Below are positions 42,068 through 51,662 of a DNA stretch of 64,000 nt, piece by piece. The stretch is from assembly GCA_965248545.1 (NCBI GenBank), contig OZ252110.1, forward strand, positions 3,410,001-3,474,000, written 5' to 3'. The translations under genes were made by a program, and so were the position numbers. This DNA comes from Alteromonas_E sp965248545 (GTDB taxonomy: Bacteria; Pseudomonadota; Gammaproteobacteria; Enterobacterales; Alteromonadaceae). Position 1 is the first letter of the stretch; the number at the start of each line of letters is the position of its first letter. The notes under the pieces were generated by a model. That model was not told the DNA's origin, searched no databases, and worked only from the letters and a program-made list of their open reading frames with translations.

Positions 42068-43249
42068 TTAGGATTGTATTGGTGCCGCGTCGACAGTGCG
42101 ATTTCGGCCCTCGTGCTTGGCTTGATACAGGGCTTTATCGGCCATCGCGATCAGAGTTTTGACATCATTGGCTTTATCTATGGCACAGACCCCAACCGAA
42201 ATGGTGATTGGTATTGCGTTGCCTTGATATTCAAACGGTGCCAGCTCAAGCGCAGAACGCAACTTCTCTGCCACCGTATGAGCCGTGGTAAGTTCACAGT
42301 TGAGTAGTAATGCTAGGAACTCTTCTCCGCCATAACGGGCCAGTTTGTCGGTTTCGCGCAGTTGTTGTTGCAACCGCTCGGCAACGAATTTGATCGCGGC
42401 GTCACCAACGTCATGACCGTATTGGTCGTTGATGTTTTTGAACTTATCAATGTCGATTAACAACACGCAAAACGGGATATGCTCGCGTCGATAGATGCGC
42501 TGTGCTGCGGCTAACTCGCGGACGATTGCTCTGCGATTGAAAAGATTGGTCAATTGATCTCTTACGGCGAGATCACGGATTTTAAAAATGAGTTTCATTA
42601 ACGCAGACGCGATTGCAGAAACGTTGATCAATAAAAACATAACCAAATAAATCCACAGCACTTCGATCGAATCAAATTGAGCACGGAAGAAAATACTGCG
42701 GGCAACGTCTGGGATCACCCATAGTGTGATTGCTTTGACAAACAACACAACAGCGACAATAAAGCTTGGTGATACCATGGCGTAGGCGAGGGGACGCGGC
42801 ACATCATTGGTTAAGGCGTGGTATTTAACGAATGCAATCATGGTAAAGGTTGCCGATGCCAGCGCGGTGAGCACAATCGCGACTTTTAAATAGTCCATAT
42901 CAAATATCAAGGTAACGGCTACACAGAAGGCGGTTGCGAGTAACAATGCGTGGTCAAATAGTCCATTGTTATTGAGCTTAAATAGGCGGTAGGTGGCTTT
43001 TTTGTAGAAAAACACCGCAAACAAAATCAATACATCACTGGCCAGCCAAAACACCACTGGGTCGGATTGATCGCGGTATAAACTGGTGGCAAAGCCGGCA
43101 AATACGCAAAAGTTTGCCACAGAGAAACGCAGACTGGCCTTGCGATAAATGGCCAAAGGTTGTGCCATGAAAAACCATGACAACGATCCAATGATGGCAA
43201 TTACACAAATGGCAGAGGTTAAAATTGTACTGTCGTTACTCGCAACCAT
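42068..43249 (-). CDS. membrane-bound diguanylate cyclase
   Basis: 393 residues: seven or so hydrophobic segments over residues 8-220, then a GGDEF domain starting 'DQLTNLFNRRAIVRELAAAQ', with active site 'ARYGGEEFLALL' and 'ADKALYQAKHEGRNR' at the end. The GGEEF form is catalytically competent. No EAL domain, so it should make c-di-GMP. Converges on the PstS-like gene. Confidence 0.93.
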   Translation of the reverse strand: MVASNDSTILTSAICVIAIIGSLSWFFMAQPLAIYRKASLRFSVANFCVFAGFATSLYRDQSDPVVFWLASDVLILFAVFFYKKATYRLFKLNNNGLFDHALLLATAFCVAVTLIFDMDYLKVAIVLTALASATFTMIAFVKYHALTNDVPRPLAYAMVSPSFIVAVVLFVKAITLWVIPDVARSIFFRAQFDSIEVLWIYLVMFLLINVSAIASALMKLIFKIRDLAVRDQLTNLFNRRAIVRELAAAQRIYRREHIPFCVLLIDIDKFKNINDQYGHDVGDAAIKFVAERLQQQLRETDKLARYGGEEFLALLLNCELTTAHTVAEKLRSALELAPFEYQGNAIPITISVGVCAIDKANDVKTLIAMADKALYQAKHEGRNRTVDAAPIQS

Positions 43250-43486
43250 ACTAAAACTGTTTCAATAATCGAGTCTCATCTATAGCAGAATATCGGCATG
43301 AATACTAACCAGGCAGGTATGACAATCGGTTGTTAACTGTACAAAAAATCGATTGTTTGATGTGTTTCAAAGCGCACGATGATTGTGTGATTGTCACCTT
43401 GCCGAATAGCGGGTTTAGGCGTATTTTGGAGGGGGGAGCATTGAATTTTGCCTGCTTATTGCAGCCTCTATACAAGGAATTTATGA

Positions 43487-44401
43487 ATGTCTGTTGTGCC
43501 TGTCTTAGTCGGAACCAGTCGTCCTCAGTTTCTGGTACTGGCGTTGAGCTCTATGGTGCTATTGCTCGGTTGCTTACTGATCTTGGGATTATCTTTTCAG
43601 TGGCATGAATATGTATTGGTGTGTATCGCGGCGATTTGCGCTCACATCAGTGTGAATGCCCACAATGAGTATTGCGATTTTACTTCTGGGCTCGATCTTA
43701 AAACCAAGCGAACGCCATTCAGTGGCGGCAGCGGTACCTTGGTAAATCCTGACATCACAACCAACGGCGGGGCGCGAGCAGTGCATGTGTATGCCTGGGC
43801 TAATTTACTGATATGCGCGCTGATTGGTGGTGTCTTTATTGTGCAAAGTCATCAGCCGTTATTGCTTAGCGCGATTGGTTTGCTGGGTGCGGTCACCATC
43901 GTAACCTACACACCATTACTAAACCGCTGGCCGATTGTTTGCTTGATTGCACCGGGAATTGGATTTGGCTTCGCTATGGTTGCGGGTGGTGCACTAGCGC
44001 TAACCGATGAGGTTTCGCTTTTCGTCGGCTTGTCCGCAATCGTGATGGGGGGACTGGCGAACAATTTATTGTTGGTGAATCAAATTCCGGATGCCAACGT
44101 TGATCAACATTTTGGCCGAAAACACTGGATCATCCGCTACGGATTGCGCAGTGCTGCTTGGGTTTACGTACTGCAATGGTCAGTGATCGTTATCGCTGCG
44201 CTATATTTACTGGTTGGACAGGCACTAAACCCGCTGTATTTTATGAGTCTTGTACCGTTATTGTTGGGTGGTGTAGTGGGTGTACGATTGCTCAAATTGC
44301 GTGGTGCTGAACACCTTTCTGAAAAAGTGATGGGAATGAATGTTATGTGCAGTGTACTTACACCTATTACATTGGGAATCGGATTATGTGTGGCCGCTTA
44401 A
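43487..44401 (+). CDS. UbiA-family prenyltransferase (MenA-like)
   Basis: 304 residues with about eight hydrophobic segments. Two Asp-rich prenyl-diphosphate/magnesium motifs: 'NEYCDFTSGLD' and 'NQIPDANVDQHFG', typical of MenA/UbiA. Product unknown; the class I HMG-CoA reductase gene nearby may link it to isoprenoid supply. AAGGAA precedes the ATG. Its end overlaps the next gene by 16 bases. Confidence 0.85.
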   Translation: MSVVPVLVGTSRPQFLVLALSSMVLLLGCLLILGLSFQWHEYVLVCIAAICAHISVNAHNEYCDFTSGLDLKTKRTPFSGGSGTLVNPDITTNGGARAVHVYAWANLLICALIGGVFIVQSHQPLLLSAIGLLGAVTIVTYTPLLNRWPIVCLIAPGIGFGFAMVAGGALALTDEVSLFVGLSAIVMGGLANNLLLVNQIPDANVDQHFGRKHWIIRYGLRSAAWVYVLQWSVIVIAALYLLVGQALNPLYFMSLVPLLLGGVVGVRLLKLRGAEHLSEKVMGMNVMCSVLTPITLGIGLCVAA

Positions 44402-45084
44402 ACGTTATCGATGACGACAGTGTCGTATCGCTGTGTGAACAGCTTGGCCTGGACCTAGGCGGGCACGTAAATCAGCACCAGGGTCGCTTCATTCGCGCAA
44501 CTCAACCGGTTGAAGTATTGTTGTGCAACGAACACGGCCTACAAAAAGTACCGGCGATTTGGTGGTTACTATTGGATAAGGTCACTCATGAAGACGGTGA
44601 GGTCGTATTCAAGCCATCGCGCTACACATCTTTTAATACTCGTGTTGATAAGCTCAATGTCCCAAGGAGTGCCGGTTATCAAAGCTTTAGACATCAGCGC
44701 TGCGTTGTGTTGGTCAAAGGCTTTGGAGAAAGCCAGAAAACATCATCGGGTATGCAGTACACAGATTTTATGGCTGAGGAAGGGCGCTGTATTGCATTAG
44801 CGGGCCTTTATCGCGTTTGGCAACCGGGCAATGTGCGCAGCTTTTCTGTTATCACGACCGAGGCACACCCTAAGCTTGCGCCGTACCATCAAAAAGCCAG
44901 TCCATTGATGCTTAATCAACAAGATGATTCTATTCGGATGTGGCTCGACCCAAGCTTAACTGATGTGGAACAACTCGCTCCATTGTTAACCCCGACATTG
45001 CCGCAAAATGTTGTGGCGCAACCGATTGATAAGCCAGGGAACTATCAACCGATTGCACCAGCGATCGCGATTGAGCGCGATTAA
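44386..45084 (+). CDS. SRAP-domain protein, YedK/HMCES type
   Basis: About 232 residues starting at 'MCGRLN', which supplies the catalytic Cys2 that forms a thiazolidine crosslink to abasic sites in single-stranded DNA. Also seen 'SFNTRVDKL', 'RHQRCVVLVKGFGE' and 'ALAGLYRVWQ', 'VITTEAHP', all SRAP landmarks. Starts 16 bases before the UbiA-like gene stops. Confidence 0.9.
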   Translation: MCGRLNVIDDDSVVSLCEQLGLDLGGHVNQHQGRFIRATQPVEVLLCNEHGLQKVPAIWWLLLDKVTHEDGEVVFKPSRYTSFNTRVDKLNVPRSAGYQSFRHQRCVVLVKGFGESQKTSSGMQYTDFMAEEGRCIALAGLYRVWQPGNVRSFSVITTEAHPKLAPYHQKASPLMLNQQDDSIRMWLDPSLTDVEQLAPLLTPTLPQNVVAQPIDKPGNYQPIAPAIAIERD

Positions 45085-46304
45085 AGTGTGCGCGTAGCCG
45101 TCGCCGGCGCAATGCCTGCCGCGCGTTTCGCCGGACCCAGTACAGCGAGTTGGCCAACGAACAACAAGCTGACAATCCCAACTGGGATATAAAACCACTC
45201 CAACGGGCTTAAGCTAAACCAGTCGACGAGTGCCATATTCAGTGCAATTGTCAACGCACTGCCAAGTAGCACTCCGACAATACTGATCATGCCATTTTCA
45301 ACCATGAAGTAGCGCATGATCGCCATTTGGCTCGCGCCTAGTGCGCGTTTAGTACCGATTTGTTTGACCCGTTTTTGGACACTAAAGCTCGCTAAACCGA
45401 CAATACCCAGTGCCGTGATCAAGGTTAAACACACAATCACGGTTAACAGTATTTTGATCATCGCGTTGTGCTGACGGTAACTGCGCTCCCGTGTCTCAGT
45501 CAGTGTATTCATATTGCGAATAATCCGACCCGTGGTCCGTGCTGCCAGCATTTCTTCTACCTGTGGCATCAAGCTATCACGCATGCCGTCTTCAGTTCTA
45601 ATCAGGTAGCGGACCGATTGAAAGCCAAGATTTTCTGGTGACAGCATGGAATACTCGAGGTTATTCCAGCCGACCCAGGGGGCTTGTAACTGATCGATCA
45701 CACCAATGACCGTCATCGGTTCGTCTTCGCCAATGTATACGGTCTGACCCAAAGAGGCTTCATGGTTCTCAAACAAGGCTTCTGCCAGCGCTTTGGTGAT
45801 GATCACCGTATCCGGCCAATCCGGCTGAGATGCCCCGCGCCAGCGAATTTCATTAGGGGTGAAATTACGACCGGCAATGATGTTTAAGTCAAGGGTTTCG
45901 ACCCCGTGTTCGTCGACCATGTATACAGCCGTGCCAGTGTCGTCTACATCGTCACCCGGTTCTGTTGCAAGTGACATTGACCAACCGCCACCTGAAATCG
46001 GGATGGCATTTAATTGGATAGCATTGACAACGCCAGGCATCTCACGCAGGGCAATTAAATCTTCAATTGCCGTCGCTTTTGCATCGTAATCACTGGCGTA
46101 ACCTGTACTGGTAATGTAGAAGGTGTCAGCTTCATCCAAACCACTGTCGCGCTGCATCATATTGTCGCGTTCGATGACGATTGACACACTGTTGATCACG
46201 ATTGTCATGGTTACCGCAATCTGCAGAGCAATCAGTAATGCACCCACCTTGTTGCGCAACAAAGAACGCCACATCGGCCCCAGTTCTAAATGAGATAAGT
46301 TCAT
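45081..46304 (-). CDS. MacB-type ABC transporter permease (FtsX domain), second
   Basis: 407 residues: N-terminal membrane helix (about 20-42), a large MacB-PCD periplasmic domain (about 45-280), then three C-terminal helices with 'LGIVGLASFSVQKRVKQIGTKRALGAS', the FtsX signature. Follows the other permease after 16 bases. Its end overlaps the convergent SRAP gene by four bases. Confidence 0.88.
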   Translation of the reverse strand: MNLSHLELGPMWRSLLRNKVGALLIALQIAVTMTIVINSVSIVIERDNMMQRDSGLDEADTFYITSTGYASDYDAKATAIEDLIALREMPGVVNAIQLNAIPISGGGWSMSLATEPGDDVDDTGTAVYMVDEHGVETLDLNIIAGRNFTPNEIRWRGASQPDWPDTVIITKALAEALFENHEASLGQTVYIGEDEPMTVIGVIDQLQAPWVGWNNLEYSMLSPENLGFQSVRYLIRTEDGMRDSLMPQVEEMLAARTTGRIIRNMNTLTETRERSYRQHNAMIKILLTVIVCLTLITALGIVGLASFSVQKRVKQIGTKRALGASQMAIMRYFMVENGMISIVGVLLGSALTIALNMALVDWFSLSPLEWFYIPVGIVSLLFVGQLAVLGPAKRAAGIAPATATRTL

Positions 46305-46320
46305 CTTCGTGCTCTCCTGT

Positions 46321-47631
46321 TTACGATTTCAACTGTGCGGCAGGTGCGATCGCACACGCTCGCCACGTGGGATAGAGTCCCGCCAAGATACTGCTGATCA
46401 GGGCCAGTAAGAACGCGAAGCTAACCATGGTTAAATCTAATTTGACGAGGTTGCGCATAAAATCACCGTAAAGCAGTTTAATGCCCTCTAAGCCGATGAA
46501 CGCGAATACCAAACCCAGCAGACCACCCAATAGACCGATACACGCTGTCTCGATGATGTGTTGCACAAAGATATCATTGCGCGAAGCACCGATAGCGCGA
46601 CGCAGGCCAATTTCAGACGCTTTGCGTGAGAATTTTGCCAGTAATAATCCGACTGTATTAACCAAGCACACAAACAAGAACATAAACGCTAGCCACAACA
46701 TGATTTGTGCATCGTCAGCCACGACTTCTTCGTATTCAAGCCATTCCATAACGTTCGACAAACGATTGTTAAGCGGGCGCTCAAAGCGACCAAGCAGCTT
46801 TTGTTCTTCTACATAACTGTTGAGAAAGTTCATGTAGTCTTGTTTATCTTGTTGGGTGGGAAGTTCGGCCCAAAATTGATAATTGACGCATTCTGAATTC
46901 AAAAATGCTTGGAAACCTTCGCCTTCAGGTGACTTCCAGCAGTTGGTATTGCCGCCCGTGCCGAGCTCAAGTTCTTGTTTGATATAAAACGGCATAAAGA
47001 CATCTTCAATATCATTGAAAGCACCAACCGTAACATCGTAGAAGCGCGGCACCGGTTGCCAGTGATCGAGTACGCCAACCACTTGGAACTCGCTTGCGGC
47101 GATGCGCACTGTTCTTCCAACGGAGTTCTCACCGCCGAAGATCCGTTCATTCATTTCCTTGCTGAGCACAACGACATAGTTGCGGTTGTTATCGTCTTCT
47201 TCACTCCAGCCAGAACCGTACAAGAAAGGCGTATCAAACATTGGAAAGAAGTCAGCAAAATTCAACCGCAGACTGGCCATGAACGGGCGAATATCGGGAT
47301 CATCTGGCTCAAGTACCGCACCGGAACTTGCCGTCGCTGTTTGACGAAAAGCCGCTTTCGCTTGCATCAAGTTAAGTGAGTCCCGCCAGGTTACCTGATC
47401 AGGTGGATCATTGGGTTCACGGGCCGGGAAATGTGGGCTCCAACTGTCTAACTGCACGTAATACAACTGATCACTTTTGTGCGGAATAGGGTTAGAGGAC
47501 ATGAGGTAATTCACTGTGACGACTGACACACTTGCGCCAATGCCCAGTGCAATAGCCACTATCATTAGGCTACTTAAAATGTAATTGCGTCGCATGCTGG
47601 CAAAGCCAAGACGCAGATAATAACCAAACAT
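46321..47631 (-). CDS. MacB-type ABC transporter permease, first
   Basis: 436 residues of the same layout: helix 'ILSSLMIVAIALGIGASVSVV', periplasmic MacB-PCD domain with four Cys-free strands, then 'LLAKFSRKASEIGLRRAIGAS' and three helices. Together with the second permease it probably forms a heterodimer. Nine bases separate it from the ATPase gene. Confidence 0.88.
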   Translation of the reverse strand: MFGYYLRLGFASMRRNYILSSLMIVAIALGIGASVSVVTVNYLMSSNPIPHKSDQLYYVQLDSWSPHFPAREPNDPPDQVTWRDSLNLMQAKAAFRQTATASSGAVLEPDDPDIRPFMASLRLNFADFFPMFDTPFLYGSGWSEEDDNNRNYVVVLSKEMNERIFGGENSVGRTVRIAASEFQVVGVLDHWQPVPRFYDVTVGAFNDIEDVFMPFYIKQELELGTGGNTNCWKSPEGEGFQAFLNSECVNYQFWAELPTQQDKQDYMNFLNSYVEEQKLLGRFERPLNNRLSNVMEWLEYEEVVADDAQIMLWLAFMFLFVCLVNTVGLLLAKFSRKASEIGLRRAIGASRNDIFVQHIIETACIGLLGGLLGLVFAFIGLEGIKLLYGDFMRNLVKLDLTMVSFAFLLALISSILAGLYPTWRACAIAPAAQLKS

Positions 47632-47640
47632 TGTTATCTC

Positions 47641-48342
47641 CTATACTGCAATCTTGGCAACAGTGGCTTCTTCCGCCATGCCTTCGCTAACGCGACCGTC
47701 GCGTACAAATATATTGCGTTTAGCTTGATGAGCCAGATGCGGGTCGTGCGTTACCATTACAATCGTCGTGCCGTTGTTATTGATTTCAGTTAACAAGTCC
47801 ATCACTGAGTGAGCCATCTTCGTATCTAGATTACCGGTTGGTTCGTCGGCTAGCAGAAAACGTGGCTCGCCGGCTAATGCGCGCGCAATCGCAACGCGCT
47901 GTTGTTGTCCACCTGAGAGTTGTGACGGTAAGTGTTTCATTCGTTTGGCTAAACCGACCATGTCTAAGCAGCGCTCGATGCGCTTTTTGCGTTCAGCACT
48001 GGTAAAACGGCGATAACGCAACGGCACGTCGACGTTGTCATATAAGTTGAGATCAGGGATCAAATTGAAGTTTTGAAAAATAAAGCCAATCTTCTCGTTG
48101 CGCACGCGACTGCGTTGCTTGTCATTCAAATTGCTAATGTCTTCACCGTCCAAGCTATAAGTACCCCCATTGAAGGTTTCTAACAGTCCGGCAATATTCA
48201 AAAATGTAGTCTTGCCCGAACCCGAGGGGCCAGTAACGGCGACAAAGTCGCCTTCATCAACTGTGAGGTTAAAATCACGAAGTGCATGAGTCTGTACGCT
48301 ATCCGTAATAAACGTCTTAGTAAGGTTGTGCATGCTGAGCAT
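47641..48342 (-). CDS. MacB/LolD-type ABC transporter ATPase
   Basis: 233 residues. Walker A 'GPSGSGKTTFLN', signature 'LSGGQQQRVAIARAL', Walker B 'FLLADEPTGNLD' and H-loop 'MVTHDPHLAHQA'. Powers the two adjacent permeases. Confidence 0.93.
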   Translation of the reverse strand: MLSMHNLTKTFITDSVQTHALRDFNLTVDEGDFVAVTGPSGSGKTTFLNIAGLLETFNGGTYSLDGEDISNLNDKQRSRVRNEKIGFIFQNFNLIPDLNLYDNVDVPLRYRRFTSAERKKRIERCLDMVGLAKRMKHLPSQLSGGQQQRVAIARALAGEPRFLLADEPTGNLDTKMAHSVMDLLTEINNNGTTIVMVTHDPHLAHQAKRNIFVRDGRVSEGMAEEATVAKIAV

Positions 48343-48365
48343 AGTGGTTTCCTTCTTTCTTGCTG

Positions 48366-49664
48366 TTATTGGGTGATAAGTACAGTGTCTGCACCATTAA
48401 ATTGGTCGGTCGACGAGATTATGATCTGATCGCCTTCACTGAGGCCGCGTTCAATCTCGACCGATGACAAGCTTCTCGAACCGGTTGCGATACTGATTTT
48501 TTCAGCGATGTTGTCGTTGATCCGATAGGCGATGCGGCCTGCGCCTGTTTCTAAGAATTGACCGCGCTGGACCATCAAGACATCGCTTTTGTTTTCCATT
48601 AACACGCGGGTGGTGAGGCGTTGGTTTTGGCGTAAACCAGTGGGTTTATCAACGTAATTGCCATTGTTGTCGGTGGTGGTAAATCGCACCCGTCCAGTGA
48701 CTTGATTGTTTTCGATTTCAGGCGAAATAGTCACTAGCTGCGCTGGGTGCGACTGACCATTGATTGAAACAGTCGCTGGCATGCCGATGGCGAGGTCGTC
48801 GGCATAGCTCTCGGGAATATCAACTTCTAGTTCAAACTCTGAGAGGTCGACAACGCTGAGTAAAACCTGGTTGTCAGCGACTTGATTTTTTTGTTCGACG
48901 GCGAGGTTGCCAACTATCCCACTAACAGGGGAGATAACGGTCAGCTCCTCAACTTGACGCTCTAGGTCGGCAACTAACAGGCGTTGTCTATCAAGTAATA
49001 ATTCACGGCTGCGAATTTCAAACGCAAGACTTTCGGCGTTTAGTTCTGCGTCTTGAACGGCATGTTGGTGGACCAATTTGGCATTTTGTAAGTCGTCATT
49101 CGCTTTTTCATAGTCGATGGAACTGATCGATTGAGACGCATACGCTTTGTCTGCGCGGCGTTTTTCACGATCTGCAGCGGTCAGCGCAACTTGCGCGATA
49201 TCGACGGCTTTTTGGTTTTCCAACATGCTCTTCTTAGCACTGATTTTTTCTCGTGCTAGCGCGGTTTGGTTTTCTTCTAATACAGCTTGTTCTTGGCTGA
49301 GCTGATTAGTTAATTCTGGGCTTTCAATTGAAGCAAGTGTTTGGCCAATAGTGACCGTGTCGCCAGCTTCAACGTTCAGTGTAATAGTGCCTGCGGCTGG
49401 GCTGTAAAGCGTGGGGCTGACTGCCGCAACCACACGTCCTTGCACAGACAAGTCGCGTTGTAAGTCACCACGAGTGACGGTCGCAATCCGCAATCGCTCC
49501 AACGGTACGGTCGCGCCCGACTGGCTCCACGCACTCACGGAAGGGGTGAGGTAGTAGAAAAATACAATCGCGAGCACTAGCGAAACGCCGCTAATGATCC
49601 ATTTTTTATGACTACTTTGCGGGGCGAGCACTTCATCCTGTGCGCTGGTATCTTCGATTTTCAT
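48366..49664 (-). CDS. RND/MacA-type periplasmic adaptor (HlyD family)
   Basis: About 432 residues from the ATG at 49664 (AGGA upstream; a longer frame exists). One membrane anchor (about 24-45), a lipoyl-like half 'YSPAAGTITLNVEAGDTVTIGQTLASIE', long coiled coil (about 110-240) and 'VISPVSGIVGNLAVEQKNQV'. First gene of the four-gene exporter operon; no TolC-like gene is included. Confidence 0.9.
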   Translation of the reverse strand: MKIEDTSAQDEVLAPQSSHKKWIISGVSLVLAIVFFYYLTPSVSAWSQSGATVPLERLRIATVTRGDLQRDLSVQGRVVAAVSPTLYSPAAGTITLNVEAGDTVTIGQTLASIESPELTNQLSQEQAVLEENQTALAREKISAKKSMLENQKAVDIAQVALTAADREKRRADKAYASQSISSIDYEKANDDLQNAKLVHQHAVQDAELNAESLAFEIRSRELLLDRQRLLVADLERQVEELTVISPVSGIVGNLAVEQKNQVADNQVLLSVVDLSEFELEVDIPESYADDLAIGMPATVSINGQSHPAQLVTISPEIENNQVTGRVRFTTTDNNGNYVDKPTGLRQNQRLTTRVLMENKSDVLMVQRGQFLETGAGRIAYRINDNIAEKISIATGSRSLSSVEIERGLSEGDQIIISSTDQFNGADTVLITQ

Positions 49665-49737
49665 GTTGTGATTCCTGAAATAAACAATCACAAGCTAAGT
49701 CGAATCAAGTTCCGCAAAAGTTTAAATGAAATAAAAA

Positions 49738-49769
49738 AAAACACCGATTGCAGCCACAATCGGTGTTTT
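49738..49769 (-). terminator. Rho-independent terminator of the HMG-CoA reductase gene
   Basis: AAAACACCGATTG (49738-49750) and CAATCGGTGTTTT (49757-49769) are perfect arms with a 6-base loop. On the minus strand the stem is followed by T-rich sequence (complement of 49733-49740). Confidence 0.88.
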
Positions 49770-49799
49770 CAGAGGTGTTAAAAGAGGGGGGGGTAAGCG

Positions 49800-50975
49800 C
49801 TAGTTGCGATTGCGACCATACTGATCGTGACTTGATACCCAATGTCCGGCGATAACCGCACATGCCAATGATATATCACCGGCTAGCACGGTAGCGGCAA
49901 TAATCTCGGCCAATTTATTGGCTTTGCCTTTACCGTAACAGCCCATTAGTTCCAAACACTCTTTTTGGGTCGGAAGACCAGTACCGCCGCCATAGGTTGC
50001 ACAAATCAGTGAAGGTAAGGTCACCGCCATGTAGAAATCTCCGTTGTCGAGTAGCTCGTGCGACAGCAGGCCAGCATGAGATTCTACAACGTTTGCTTCG
50101 TCCTGGCCGGTGGCGATGAACAAGGATGCTATGCCGTTCGCACTGTGTGGACCGTTGTATGCCGCTCCCGCCATCATGGCGCCGGTGTTCGCTAATACCG
50201 ACGCTTTCGCAAGTGTTTTGGTGTCCACTTTCATGACGCGTTCGAGTACTTCTTTCTTCAAGGTGATCTCGGCGATCACGCGCTTGCCACGGCTGTGTAG
50301 CATGTTCAAGTGAGAGTGCTTTTTGTCCGTATCCATGTTACCCGACAACAAGTACAAACACTTGCCTGGGTAGGTTGCTTTGATCCATTCACAAGCGGCT
50401 AGGGTGGCTTTACCGACCATGTTCTGACCGGCAGCGTCGCCCGTGGTGTAGTTAAAGCGCAAGTAACGAAGACGCGCAACAGACCATTGGTGAATGTGCA
50501 TCAGTTTGCCTACGCTAGTGGTGCTCTCTGCTGCAGCGCGAATGCCGTCCATGTTGTCTTCAACCCACTTACCAAACTCGCGGGCTTCACGAGCGTCAGC
50601 AAAGATAAATGCTGGGGCACGTTGCATGAACTGTTCAACAACCGTGGTTTTTACACCACCACATTCATTGATCACTCGCATCCCGCGACTGTAACTAGCG
50701 ACCAAGGTACCTTCAGTTGTCGCAAGAGGAACATAAAACAAACCATCGGCGTGCTCGCCATTAATTTGCACCGGACCGGCAACTCCCACTGGCATTTGCA
50801 CAATGCCGATGAAGTTTTCAACGTTTCCAGGCAAGGTATCCTCGCCAATGGAGTATTGGCCCGTGTGGGTCAAACTAGCACCAGTTTTTTGTTCTAAAAA
50901 CTCACGGCGCTTCGTTGCCCACTCTGCTGAGTAGTCGTTATCCGGGCTGCGCGGGATACGAAAATCTTCACTCAT
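49800..50975 (-). CDS. hydroxymethylglutaryl-CoA reductase
   Basis: 391 residues catalysing mevalonate formation (or its reverse). Signatures in order: 'MPVGVAGPVQING', 'LATTEGTLVAS' (catalytic Glu), 'TGDAAGQNMV', 'SGNMDTDKKHSHLN' (catalytic Lys), 'IATGQDEANVVESH' (catalytic Asp), 'GGGTGLPTQ', and C-terminal 'GHWVSSHDQYGRNRN' with the catalytic His. The DKK and SH-type tail look class I rather than the bacterial class II type. GAGGAG precedes the ATG. Single gene with its own terminator. Confidence 0.93.
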   Translation of the reverse strand: MSEDFRIPRSPDNDYSAEWATKRREFLEQKTGASLTHTGQYSIGEDTLPGNVENFIGIVQMPVGVAGPVQINGEHADGLFYVPLATTEGTLVASYSRGMRVINECGGVKTTVVEQFMQRAPAFIFADAREAREFGKWVEDNMDGIRAAAESTTSVGKLMHIHQWSVARLRYLRFNYTTGDAAGQNMVGKATLAACEWIKATYPGKCLYLLSGNMDTDKKHSHLNMLHSRGKRVIAEITLKKEVLERVMKVDTKTLAKASVLANTGAMMAGAAYNGPHSANGIASLFIATGQDEANVVESHAGLLSHELLDNGDFYMAVTLPSLICATYGGGTGLPTQKECLELMGCYGKGKANKLAEIIAATVLAGDISLACAVIAGHWVSSHDQYGRNRN

Positions 50976-51075
50976 TTGTAGCTCCTCAATGGATGATTGT
51001 TAATCTAAAATAGAACGCACTCACTTACGGTAAAACTAAACATCAACCCGAGCAGCATCAAACGCTGCGTCGGTG

Positions 51076-51540
51076 TTATAAGAACAAATCGGCGCTGACT
51101 TTATCGACTTTCCAATCGCCGCCTTCTTTAATCAATTCCACGGTGCGCAATTCATCAATCTTGTCTTCGTTGTAAAAACCCGTGAAGAACAAAGTGACTT
51201 CGGCGCTATCAGCAAACTCGGTGCGACCGACCGAATCACTGCCTTCAGGGTTAATCTCAACCGTGTCATACATCAAGCTAATAACGTGACGTTGAATATT
51301 GCGATTTGTGCGGTAATTGTTGAGTAAGCGAGTCATGCGTTGCGAGCTGAGGGCGAGGGCACCGTCAATGTTGTCGTCGCGATAAATGCTATACATGAAC
51401 ATGACGGCGGCGTATTCCGGGGTGTTGTCTGCCATCATTCCGTATTTACCGACCCCTTCGCCACGTTTTACATCACTACAGCCAGCGAGGGTTAATAACA
51501 CAGCAATCAAGCCGCAACGGAATAACAGGTTCATACGCAA
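51076..51540 (-). CDS. lipoprotein of unknown function
   Basis: 154 residues with lipobox 'TLAGCSD' (Cys near 21). The mature domain, 'EYAAVMFMYSIYRDDNIDGALA' and 'KEGGDWKVDKVSADLFL', is NTF2/DUF4878-like, with a terminal Trp-containing strand. Lies between cysK and HMG-CoA reductase. Confidence 0.6.
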   Translation of the reverse strand: MRMNLLFRCGLIAVLLTLAGCSDVKRGEGVGKYGMMADNTPEYAAVMFMYSIYRDDNIDGALALSSQRMTRLLNNYRTNRNIQRHVISLMYDTVEINPEGSDSVGRTEFADSAEVTLFFTGFYNEDKIDELRTVELIKEGGDWKVDKVSADLFL

Positions 51541-51581
51541 GGATTCTCTGATTCACTCATTAGACCTTATTTTAGACATAA

Positions 51582-51609
51582 AAAAAGGAAGGTGTCAGCC
51601 TTCCTTTTT
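51582..51609 (-). terminator. terminator between cysK and the lipoprotein gene
   Basis: AAAAAGGAAGG (51582-51592) and CCTTCCTTTTT (51599-51609) with loop TGTCAG. Read from cysK the stem ends in a run of T; 54 bases downstream of its stop. Confidence 0.88.
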
Positions 51610-51662
51610 GGATATTTTTCAATAAAGGGTGAGTAACCCCTTTACGCATTCGCGCGTAATAG

